A program made the position numbers and the translations under genes. A stretch of 11,347 nucleotides of DNA from Rickettsiales bacterium. Lineage in GTDB: Bacteria; Pseudomonadota; Alphaproteobacteria; Rickettsiales; Rickettsiaceae. Where the stretch lies: positions 1 through 11,347 of the forward strand of contig CANNRM010000003.1 of NCBI GenBank assembly GCA_947508155.1, given 5' to 3'. This document shows, piece by piece, positions 1 through 7,844 of the stretch. A model generated the notes under the pieces. The model did no database searches and was not told where the DNA came from. It saw only the letters and a list, made by a program, of their open reading frames with translations. How positions within the stretch are numbered: position 1 is the stretch's first letter; each line of letters starts with the position of its first letter.

Positions 1-58
1 ATTTAAAATATTTCCTACTACACCTTAAATCCTTACGTCTGTATAATAATAAAAAAAC

Positions 59-86
59 TTGTATGAAGAATAGAATGTGATATAGT
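59..86 (+). promoter_or_regulatory. possible sigma70-type promoter for traA
   Basis: A TTGTAT element (59-64) and a TATAGT element (81-86) are separated by 16 bases. The -10 matches the consensus at 5 of 6 positions but the -35 at only 3 of 6. Transcription would start near 93, just before the large inverted repeat, giving a leader of about 140 bases before traA. Relaxase binding at the repeat could then repress its own gene, as is known for some mobilization proteins; that is inference. In such an AT-rich region chance matches are common. Confidence 0.3.
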
Positions 87-90
87 ACGG

Positions 91-178
91 GAGTCACTCT
101 CGTTAAGAGCGCACTTCTGCATTGGAAATCAAAAACAACTAATGTTGGTTTTGATTTCCAATGCATCTGCGCTTAGCG
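91..178 (-). other. oriT: candidate origin of transfer (oriT), MOBQ type, with long inverted repeat and nick-like site
   Basis: Positions 118-139 pair with 144-165: 17 perfect pairs, one mismatch and 4 more pairs around a 4-base loop. Outside an internal bulge, 108-113 (AGCGCA) pairs with 168-173 (TGCGCT). Read on the minus strand, the repeat is followed after one base by AAGTGCGCTCT (116 down to 106). This differs by one base from the AAGTGCGCCCT that I recall at the nick region of RSF1010/R1162-like oriTs, where an inverted repeat also sits immediately before the nick sequence. The gene starting 56 bases downstream encodes a relaxase of the matching MobA/TraA class. If the site is nicked on the minus strand, DNA left of about 110 would lead and traA would enter the recipient last, as is usual for transfer genes. 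The main alternatives are a dispersed palindromic repeat or a leader RNA hairpin. There is no T-run, so an intrinsic terminator is unlikely. Confidence 0.6.
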
Positions 179-233
179 ACTGAGTTTGTTCCTGTAGAAA
201 TGAATATAACAATTAAAAGAAAAGCATAAAATA

Positions 234-3200
234 ATGCCTATATTTCATCTACATTCGCAGCATATTGGTAGAAGCAATGGAAGAAGTGCTGTTGCAGCAT
301 CGGCTTATCGTTCTGCAAGTCTTTTGGTAGAAGAAATAATAGATAAAGCTACTGGCGTTTGTTTTGAGCAAATACATGATTATACTAATAAAAGTGGAGT
401 AGTATTTAGTGAAGTAATTGCTCCCGATGCATCTGCGCTATGGATGACTGATAGACAAAAACTCTGGAATATGGTGCAAAATAAATTTGATACCAGACGA
501 GATGCTGTGTTCTCACAAGAGATTGATCTTGCATTACCTGTTGAGTTCTCTCAAGGTCAAAATCTAGAATTATTAAAAGAGTTTGTGCATGATACCTTTA
601 TCAAAGAAGGGATTATTGTTGATACTAATATGCATTATGATAACCCAGAAAATCCGCATGCACATTTGATGCTTTCTACTCGTGAAATAGTATGGGATGC
701 TGATATTAACGACTATACATTTGGTAATAAAGTGCGGTTTTGGGATACGAAAGAGTTTCTTGTCCAAGTTAGACGATCATGGGCTGGTTTTATCAATGAG
801 CATCTGGAAATGCATGGGTTTGATATGGAAGTATCTCACTTGTCTTATCAGAGCCAAGGAATTGACCTAATGCCTGGAATTAAAGAAGGTCTAGGTGGAA
901 GAGTGCAGGGATCAGATAGGACCGAACTGAACAAGGATATTCGCCTGAACAATGTGATGAGAATACAAGAAAATCCAGAACTTATTATTGATATATTACG
1001 TAAAGACAGAGCCGTATTTACGCGGGAAGATATAGCAAAAGAGTTATTTAAAACTTATGCCGTAGCAAGAGAGGTTGACTCTGATCTTAAACTTGGGACT
1101 GGTCAGGTAGATAGCCCAAAGCAAGAATATAATGATATTGAGATTAGTAAATATGCTAGTGATCTTGCTAAAGTAATGGCTAGCGATAGACTTGTATGTT
1201 TAGGATCTAAGGATTTAGAGGGAAGAGTACTTTATACCAGTAGAGTTAGATATGAATTAGAGCAAGATTTGCTTCGTTCTATAGATATTTTGAAGTACGG
1301 AGAGGGTGGTTTTCATAAGCAAGAAAATGCTTCTGGAGAGTTATTCTTGAAGGATGCTCCGCGCTATGATCGTTCTGAGTTACTATTAAAGAGTGAAATA
1401 GATAATAGGGCCGTAGTACGAAATCATTGTCTAGATATCTCTATGGAAGATTTGGATAAGAAAGACTTAGCTGTTAGCCTGAAAGATAAAGCATTTGAGA
1501 TGTTGGGAATGACTCGTAGATGTTCTAAAAACTTAAGTGAGAAGCAGAAAGAGGTGGTATTAGGGGTACTAAATGGTGCAGATATTAGTGTAGTTGAAGG
1601 TCTTCCTGGTGCTGGTAAGACGTTTGTTATGAGGGAGATTGCTCGTCAGTATAAAAAAGCAGGGTATAACGTAATAGGCATCGCCGTTAGTGCTAGTGCA
1701 GCAAAAGAGCTAGGCTCTGTTGCTGGGATTCGTTCTATGAGCATTACAAAATTTAGGCATGAAATTGAGAGAATGCGTGGACGAGATAAGAATGCCTTTG
1801 CTCCTAGTCTTTCAATGAATTATTGGCAAAAAGGTGATGAAATTTATGATAGAAAAGGCAAGAGTCTACTTTCTAATCGTACTGTTTTAATTGGTGATGA
1901 AGCTTCAATGATAGATTTAACTGAGATGCATTTTATAATGTCAGAGGTGAAGAAGTCTGGGGCCAAACCAATTTTTCTTGGAGATAGAGGTCAGCTTTCA
2001 TCTGCGGGCATTAGTGGCGCATTTGAGATGGTGGCCACTCATGTTCCGCCACTCAGGCTTGATGAAGTAAGGCGTCAAACCTTAGAGGAGCACAGAGAAG
2101 CGACGAAGCTTTTGTCTAGGTACAAGGTGGCAGATGCGATAGATATTTACAGAAAAACAGGAGTGTTTAAGTTTGGAAGCAATGGGGATGAGGCTAGAGG
2201 TGAGTTAATTAGAGATTTTGTGGCAGAGTATATAGGAGAGAATGCTAATACATCTGGGGTAGTAGCTCTCAGTTATACTAACGACGAGGTGGTAAGGCTT
2301 AATGATGGTATCAGAGATAAGTTAAAAGAGAGTGGAGTTGTTTATGGAGATGAGGTCTTATTTGATACGTATACGTCTAGCGCTGGTTTAATCAAAAAAG
2401 GTTTTGCTAGGGGTGATAGAGTTTTGTTCAGAAAAAATAATAAATGGCTGGGTGTTTTTAATGGAGATACAGGTACTGTAGTTGATTTTGGTAAAACTAA
2501 AGACGGAACAAGAGATACCATAAGTGTAAGGCTTGATACAGACCAAAGCTTTTTAGGGCTTGATGTTCCTAATGTTGTGACGGTAGATAATCATTTTTAT
2601 AAATCTATGAATCATGGATTTGCAGTTACTATTGCAAATTCTCAGGGGCGTACATATAGCAAGGTGTTTGCATTACTAGATGAATATATTGGTTTTCACA
2701 GTTTTAACGTGATGGTAACAAGACATATAGAAGCTTTGAAGGTATATCTTGGGTATGAGGTACTAGAGAATGAGTTATACAAAAAAATTAGTCTTGATCC
2801 TAAGGGAGCAAAAGAGATTTGGAATATTAAGTCAGATAGAAAAGACATAGACAGTCAAAAATATGCGGCACTTGTGGCTTTAGCTCAAAAGAAAGATAAT
2901 AGAAGCATTTCTGAAGATTGGCGAAACTTAGCTTTTAGTCATGAAGGTGTAATTGTAAGCGAGTATATTGCAGTAAAAGGAGAGGCGATAAAGCTATCAC
3001 AGACTATAGATAGTTGGGTAGAGCAAGGAAGGATGAAAGGAGAAGGGCGCAAAGCGCAAGATCACGAAATGTATAGTGAGTTGCAAGCATCTTTGGGATC
3101 TCGACGTGCTCTTGCATCGCAGATTTGCGATGATATAGATGTATTTAGTAAGGTACTAACTCAAACTGGGATTAATTACAATACAATAGAGAAACATGCT

Positions 3201-6200
3201 GGACGAGGAAAATATAAGTATTTCTTTGAAAGAAAATCTGAATCTGCGTTGAATTCAATACCCAAAGGGGGTGTTTCTATATCGCCCTTAAGAGAGATAG
3301 AAGGTTTTGCTAGTCTGCTTGACTCTTGCAGAGCTTTGAGAGCTTGTGACATAGGGCCATTGTTTGAATCAGGTGGGATAGGAGTATCTAAAGCAAAAGA
3401 TCTGATAGTAGAACTTCAATCTAAAACCAGAACAATATTAGAGAGCTTTGATGAAAAGAGCTTAGAGGTGGCAAATGCAAGGCTTGCTATAGATGAGGCT
3501 CATAAGATGAGGTCTGATGCTAAGTTGTTTGTGAAAGATGGCTCTGATTATTTAGGAAGTCATATCAAGTTATTTTTGGAAAAAACCTACAAGAACAATC
3601 CAGAAGAGATTCTTGAAAAGTGGTCTAGATTTAGAGATGAGTTATTAGAAGAGGGAAAGACTCAAGGAATAGAACAAAAAGAAAGTATCAATATAGCTCT
3701 TGCTAAGATTAATAAAAATCCTCAATTATTAGGCGCATTAAAAGGAGTAGGTCTTGGTTCGGTCTTGGCATTTGGGCCTACTAGGTTTCGGGCTACTGTA
3801 AATATGCAGTATGTGCATGCACAATTAGAGAAGTATGAGGATTATAGAGAGAGAATGCCTGAAATAGAGCAAGATCTTAAGTATGGTAAATATGATGAGA
3901 AGATTTTTGAAGCAACTGCGAATCTGCACAAGTTAGAAAAACAAAACGTAACCTACGAAATAGAGAAGTTTGTTAGAGAAATACATTCTATGGCAAGTGC
4001 AGCTGCCTTAAGCTCCAACCAAGCTAGGGCTTCAGCAAAAGCTATTGTGTGGGCTAAAGATGAGTATGTAAGCTCTAGAGTTAATTTTTATAATGAGATA
4101 TTGGAAGACAAATCTGGGGAGATTGCTGTGAAATACGAGAAATTACAAACAGAAAAGAAGATATATTCTAATAATAAGAATAGTACATATCAGGAGCGAG
4201 TGTCATTTGAAGATGTGAGTCGTAATATGTCGCCTAGTTTGGTTGAGGAGATATTCAGGTCTTATGCACATTCTATTAACCCAGATGGTAAAATCGAGAA
4301 AAAAGGCTCTAGAATTAGTGCTGGCAGCTTGGGTATGGATTTGAAGACAGGTCTTTGGCATAGATTTAGTACAGGAGATGGTGGCAATATATTTAACTTT
4401 GTACGTGAGGCTAAGGGCGGAGATATAGTAGATGCTTTAGAGATAGTAGCGGGGCATGCTGGCATAAGAGGGTCTGATAATTCTAATAAAGTATATAATA
4501 TCCATAAAACGCAAGCAAATAACGTGGAGTCCGAGGAGAAGCTAGAACATAAAGGACCTGTCAATGAATGGATACCTTATAGGGTAGTTCCCAAAGGCAT
4601 GCCAGAGTTTAGTCCAGAAGAGCATCTTCCTAGTATAATGTGCACAAATGAATTTGGTGGGTTATACACCTATCGTGATCAGAAAGGTGATGTAATAGGA
4701 CATACTATTAGGTTGATAGCTAAGGATGGCTCTAAACAAGTGCTACCTGTATCTTATTGTAGGAATGAGGCTTTGTCGGAAGGCAAAGGCGAGGATGCAT
4801 GGAGGCTGAAAGGATTTGAGGCTCAGACGTTGAATGTGGGAGGAATATCTTTTAATACCTCAAAACCTATCTATGGATTAGAAAAACTCTACATAACAGA
4901 AAATAAAAATAAACCAGTGCTCATAGTAGAGGGTGAAAAAACAGCAGAAAAGGCCCATGAGTTATTTCCCGACTATGTCGTGATATCATGGCTCGGAGGA
5001 ACATCATCTGCTGATAAGGTTAATTGGGATGTACTTAAGGGCAAAGAAGTTGTTATATGGCCAGATAATGATATACCTGGTCTTAATGCTGCAAGGGTGA
5101 TAGCAGATAAAATTAATGGCAATATTGGTGGTATAGGGAAGTGCGCTATAGTTAATCCTTCTGCTTTGAGTTTTATGGATAAAGATAGCCAAGAGCGCAA
5201 AGACATCACATTACAACATAAGTGGGATCTTGCTGATGAACTTCCTAAGGGACTGAGTCTTGAGAATCTTGAAGAGGTACTTGCAACTTCAATAGAGGGT
5301 AGTAAGACTCTTGACTCTACTGAGAATCTTGTTTCTACAATACATAATGAGGAAAATAAGAGAATAATTTGGCAAAATAGAAGTGCTGGGTTGCTCTTGT
5401 CACAGCTAGCTGTGAAATCAATTAGCGCTCATGAGATTAAGTGGAATACAATGTTAGGATCGAAAGAATCTTTGGCATATATGAAATATGCTGAGGCTCG
5501 CAGCATATCAGAAACACCACATGAGTTCTTAGGCTTAGAACATGGGCTTTACAAGGAGACATTGGTTCAAGTGGCTCTTGGCAGCAAAATGCTCCTAGAA
5601 AAACCGCCCGAAGATATAAACATTCCAGAACTTTTGCGGAGTGTCTCTGAAAAGTACGAAGAGAGACGTGCAAACTTTACAGACCACATTGATTGCTCTC
5701 AACAGCATATAGGGGTGTTGGCTAGTATAAGCAAGGATAAAGCTGAATTAATGGGTATATTAACACGAGATGTACTGCTGCTGCACAAACTACAGCTTGA
5801 ATCAGGACAGGCTATATCAAGTAGTATAGTTGAAGAAAACCAATCTGACAAAGCTGCTTCTAAATCTGTAAATTACAAAACGGTTCTTTGCGATGTACAT
5901 AAAGAGGTTGTTGCAGATGATATTTATAATATCGTCCATAATTATTATATACCTAGCGCAAGAGGTATGGCGCCGTCCAAGCTGGAGGATAAGGACAGAA
6001 TTGCTATAGCGACATTGGTAGATGATAAAATCAATAGAAGCGATTGGTGGAAAAAGTTAGCAGAAACTAGACTTGAGATAGGATCGCAGAGCAATATCTT
6101 AGATACTAATAGTAGTGATAATGCAGGAAATCATAGAGGTGGTTTTGCAGAGATAGAAGGCTCGTTTGGTAATATTTTTAAAGAGATTAAAGAGTTTGAT

Positions 6201-6908
6201 CCAGAATATAATCTTATAGCCCTGAAAGAAGAGCTTCTCAGTCTAAAATGTAGTTTAAGAGATGATGTGCTGAAAGCTAAGTGGGTTGCAGCATTTAAGG
6301 CGTACGTATCTCCTCAGCTCGATGCATTTACTTTATCTAAAGCCAAAGCAAAGAATCTGCCAGAGTTAATACAGATCATGGATAAAGAGAGAAAATACTG
6401 CGCTGCGATAAAAGATGCTCATCCAAATGCCGTACAAGTGTCATATAATAAGGAAGATGATAATAGAATTATGGCTGTGACTATGCACTATAGAGGCGAT
6501 GCTAAATTTGCTGATAATTTAAAACAAGATGCATCAAATATAAGCAAGTTTGGTATAGTGTTAGAGGAAGAAGAGTTTGCGAAGATTAAAAATAGTGACA
6601 ATCACAAAGATGTAGCTGACAAGTTATATGCCCATTGCAGAGAGCATGCTATAGATCAAACTCATAAGAATTTAGAAAGTATTTCAGAGCATGGGTATTG
6701 TAGGTCTGGGGATACTCGTTTCACTAATAAACATAGCTACTTAAAACATGAAATTAATCGTGGTGAGATGCATCATTATTTGAAAGATACTGTGCATGAA
6801 GATTCTTTACATAAGATGGATGATCATATCAAAATCATTAGAACCCAGCGTCGTGAGTTACGGCTAGAGCAAATGCAGAAAAATTATGGCATGAGCATGG
6901 GTATGTAA
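234..6908 (+). CDS. traA: TraA-type conjugative relaxase-helicase fused to a Toprim primase-like module
   Basis: This protein should nick oriT, stay bound to the 5' end of the transferred strand and unwind it for conjugation. Residues 1-220 are a MobA/MobL relaxase. Tyr25 in SAYRS is the expected nucleophile, and HYDNPENPHAH (134-144) supplies the metal-binding His134, His142 and His144. Residues 430-840 are a superfamily 1 TraA/RecD-like helicase: Walker A GLPGAGKT (456-463), DEAS (555-558), GDRGQL (583-588), RRQ (613-615), SQGRT (803-807) and VTRH (828-831). Residues 860-1320 are helical and charged, with no motif I can name. Residues 1325-1410 resemble a CHC2 primase zinc finger in which the cysteines are missing (GLWHRFSTGDGGNIF, 1373-1387). 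Residues 1560-1670 are a Toprim domain with Glu1566 in VEGEKTA, Asp1611 and Asp1613 in WPDND, and the trailing WDLADELP motif (1664-1671). Residues 1700-2224 are unassigned, and the tail is His-rich. The frame is intact. The Met at 234 gives the usual relaxase N-terminus, although the ribosome site is weak. At 2224 aa it is much longer than Ti-plasmid TraA (about 1100 aa, from memory). Confidence 0.92.
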   Translation: MPIFHLHSQHIGRSNGRSAVAASAYRSASLLVEEIIDKATGVCFEQIHDYTNKSGVVFSEVIAPDASALWMTDRQKLWNMVQNKFDTRRDAVFSQEIDLALPVEFSQGQNLELLKEFVHDTFIKEGIIVDTNMHYDNPENPHAHLMLSTREIVWDADINDYTFGNKVRFWDTKEFLVQVRRSWAGFINEHLEMHGFDMEVSHLSYQSQGIDLMPGIKEGLGGRVQGSDRTELNKDIRLNNVMRIQENPELIIDILRKDRAVFTREDIAKELFKTYAVAREVDSDLKLGTGQVDSPKQEYNDIEISKYASDLAKVMASDRLVCLGSKDLEGRVLYTSRVRYELEQDLLRSIDILKYGEGGFHKQENASGELFLKDAPRYDRSELLLKSEIDNRAVVRNHCLDISMEDLDKKDLAVSLKDKAFEMLGMTRRCSKNLSEKQKEVVLGVLNGADISVVEGLPGAGKTFVMREIARQYKKAGYNVIGIAVSASAAKELGSVAGIRSMSITKFRHEIERMRGRDKNAFAPSLSMNYWQKGDEIYDRKGKSLLSNRTVLIGDEASMIDLTEMHFIMSEVKKSGAKPIFLGDRGQLSSAGISGAFEMVATHVPPLRLDEVRRQTLEEHREATKLLSRYKVADAIDIYRKTGVFKFGSNGDEARGELIRDFVAEYIGENANTSGVVALSYTNDEVVRLNDGIRDKLKESGVVYGDEVLFDTYTSSAGLIKKGFARGDRVLFRKNNKWLGVFNGDTGTVVDFGKTKDGTRDTISVRLDTDQSFLGLDVPNVVTVDNHFYKSMNHGFAVTIANSQGRTYSKVFALLDEYIGFHSFNVMVTRHIEALKVYLGYEVLENELYKKISLDPKGAKEIWNIKSDRKDIDSQKYAALVALAQKKDNRSISEDWRNLAFSHEGVIVSEYIAVKGEAIKLSQTIDSWVEQGRMKGEGRKAQDHEMYSELQASLGSRRALASQICDDIDVFSKVLTQTGINYNTIEKHAGRGKYKYFFERKSESALNSIPKGGVSISPLREIEGFASLLDSCRALRACDIGPLFESGGIGVSKAKDLIVELQSKTRTILESFDEKSLEVANARLAIDEAHKMRSDAKLFVKDGSDYLGSHIKLFLEKTYKNNPEEILEKWSRFRDELLEEGKTQGIEQKESINIALAKINKNPQLLGALKGVGLGSVLAFGPTRFRATVNMQYVHAQLEKYEDYRERMPEIEQDLKYGKYDEKIFEATANLHKLEKQNVTYEIEKFVREIHSMASAAALSSNQARASAKAIVWAKDEYVSSRVNFYNEILEDKSGEIAVKYEKLQTEKKIYSNNKNSTYQERVSFEDVSRNMSPSLVEEIFRSYAHSINPDGKIEKKGSRISAGSLGMDLKTGLWHRFSTGDGGNIFNFVREAKGGDIVDALEIVAGHAGIRGSDNSNKVYNIHKTQANNVESEEKLEHKGPVNEWIPYRVVPKGMPEFSPEEHLPSIMCTNEFGGLYTYRDQKGDVIGHTIRLIAKDGSKQVLPVSYCRNEALSEGKGEDAWRLKGFEAQTLNVGGISFNTSKPIYGLEKLYITENKNKPVLIVEGEKTAEKAHELFPDYVVISWLGGTSSADKVNWDVLKGKEVVIWPDNDIPGLNAARVIADKINGNIGGIGKCAIVNPSALSFMDKDSQERKDITLQHKWDLADELPKGLSLENLEEVLATSIEGSKTLDSTENLVSTIHNEENKRIIWQNRSAGLLLSQLAVKSISAHEIKWNTMLGSKESLAYMKYAEARSISETPHEFLGLEHGLYKETLVQVALGSKMLLEKPPEDINIPELLRSVSEKYEERRANFTDHIDCSQQHIGVLASISKDKAELMGILTRDVLLLHKLQLESGQAISSSIVEENQSDKAASKSVNYKTVLCDVHKEVVADDIYNIVHNYYIPSARGMAPSKLEDKDRIAIATLVDDKINRSDWWKKLAETRLEIGSQSNILDTNSSDNAGNHRGGFAEIEGSFGNIFKEIKEFDPEYNLIALKEELLSLKCSLRDDVLKAKWVAAFKAYVSPQLDAFTLSKAKAKNLPELIQIMDKERKYCAAIKDAHPNAVQVSYNKEDDNRIMAVTMHYRGDAKFADNLKQDASNISKFGIVLEEEEFAKIKNSDNHKDVADKLYAHCREHAIDQTHKNLESISEHGYCRSGDTRFTNKHSYLKHEINRGEMHHYLKDTVHEDSLHKMDDHIKIIRTQRRELRLEQMQKNYGMSMGM

Positions 6909-7139
6909 GGTGTAGGGCAATTGCCAGGAATTGTGTAATCAATAAATAGCTAGTGCAGATACGTAATATAACAAAGGAACATGAAATATATGGACCTAGT
7001 TTGTAGGAATTTGTTATACGATAGACTAGAGAGTTGTTATATATTGCCAATTAAATATAAACGTTAAATTATCACTTGTAGTTGTTTATTTTTGTCTGTA
7101 TCTTATATTAAAGGAGGTAATATATAATTTACTATTAAT
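6909..7139. other. 231-base spacer between traA and the SpoT-like gene
   Basis: No convincing gene is present. A perfect 10-base palindrome GGCAATTGCC (6916-6925) lies just after the traA stop, but without a T-run it is not a normal intrinsic terminator. The octamer TTGTTATA occurs twice in direct orientation (7011-7018 and 7034-7041). TTGTTT (7082-7087) and TATATT (7104-7109), 16 bases apart, look like a promoter, but transcription would then begin inside the ribosome site at 7111-7118, so I do not call it. If the conjugative element ends in this window, this spacer is one possible place. Confidence 0.5.
7111..7118 (+). promoter_or_regulatory. strong Shine-Dalgarno sequence, unusually far from its start codon
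   Basis: AAGGAGGT is a full match to the anti-Shine-Dalgarno sequence, the strongest in the window, yet 21 bases separate it from the ATG at 7140. No ATG, GTG or TTG lies between them. An in-frame ATT at 7134 would leave 15 bases. TAATA (7118-7122) can pair with TATTA (7133-7137), which could fold out most of the spacer and bring the two close, but the stem is only five A-T pairs. Confidence 0.55.
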
Positions 7140-7844
7140 ATGAAAGATCGCTATGAGTGGGCAACAAAATTTCAAACTTGCATTTATTCAAGTAGATTGC
7201 TAGACAAACTTCTATTATTAAACCAGCAAGCCAAACAGAAAATAGATATTGCAGAAGTAAAAAAAGCTATTTTTTATGCTAAAAAGTATCATGCTGGTCA
7301 AATACGACAATCTGGGGAGCCTTATTATTCGCATCCTTTAGAAGTTGCTTATATGATATCTGATTACCTTTTTAGAACAGATATTATTGTCACCAGTATA
7401 TTGCATGATATTTTAGAAGATACAGACCTTAATTATGAAATGATAGAAAATCTGTTCGGATCGCGTGTTGCAGGTCAAGTAGAGGATTTAACAAGAGTAA
7501 AAGAAGCTCATAAAATTACCTCAGCTGAGATGGTAGAATCATTATGGATCCAGAAAAAATATGATGTTCTACTAATAAAACAGTTTGATAGGCTTCATAA
7601 TATACAAACTATTGCCGCTAAATCTCCAGAAAAAATTCAAAAAATTATTAAGGAAACAATGAGTGCCTTTACAGTACTTGCAGCATATTTAGGCATTAGA
7701 GATGTAGAAGAGGAGATAATTTCTTGTTGTAGAAAATTTATCACGAATTCTGCGCCTCTGGAAGCTGCTCGGGAGAATCTACTAGAGAAGAAAGATGCTG
7801 AGCTTCTTTCTCTAATTCTTCAAAATGACGTATTGCATAAATAA
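7140..7844 (+). CDS. stand-alone SpoT-like HD-domain (p)ppGpp hydrolase
   Basis: This 234-residue protein matches only the N-terminal hydrolase domain of RelA/SpoT enzymes, which removes pyrophosphate from (p)ppGpp with a bound metal ion. The synthetase, TGS and ACT regions are absent. Visible motifs are HAGQIRQSGEPYYSHP (51-66, with His65), the HD pair His89-Asp90 in LHDILEDT with Glu93 and Asp94, and DRLHN (150-154, with Asp150 and Asn154). These correspond to the metal and catalytic residues of Rel hydrolase domains, so activity is plausible. One change is Gln57 where an RK pair is usual. It is cytosolic, with no signal peptide or membrane segment. Small SpoT hydrolases are known cargo of Rickettsiales conjugative elements, which fits its place after traA. 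Its last 34 residues are encoded opposite the 3' end of the convergent transporter gene and may not belong to the ancestral domain. A phosphohydrolase acting on another nucleotide is possible. Confidence 0.85.
   Translation: MKDRYEWATKFQTCIYSSRLLDKLLLLNQQAKQKIDIAEVKKAIFYAKKYHAGQIRQSGEPYYSHPLEVAYMISDYLFRTDIIVTSILHDILEDTDLNYEMIENLFGSRVAGQVEDLTRVKEAHKITSAEMVESLWIQKKYDVLLIKQFDRLHNIQTIAAKSPEKIQKIIKETMSAFTVLAAYLGIRDVEEEIISCCRKFITNSAPLEAARENLLEKKDAELLSLILQNDVLHK

Noticed and set aside
101..178. The large inverted repeat as an intrinsic terminator of an upstream gene
   Set aside because: No T-run follows on either strand, no gene end is visible in positions 1-100, and the nick-like sequence fits oriT better.
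427..439. ATGCATCTGCGCT inside traA repeats 13 bases of the right flank of the oriT-like repeat (161-173)
   Set aside because: It lies in the conserved coding part of the relaxase, has no inverted partner or nick-like context, and is a single short match.
6981..7067. A 28-codon open frame on the plus strand (MKYMDLVC... to IKYKR) preceded by AAAGGA
   Set aside because: The ribosome site is only two bases from the first ATG, the product resembles nothing I know, and frames this short are common by chance.
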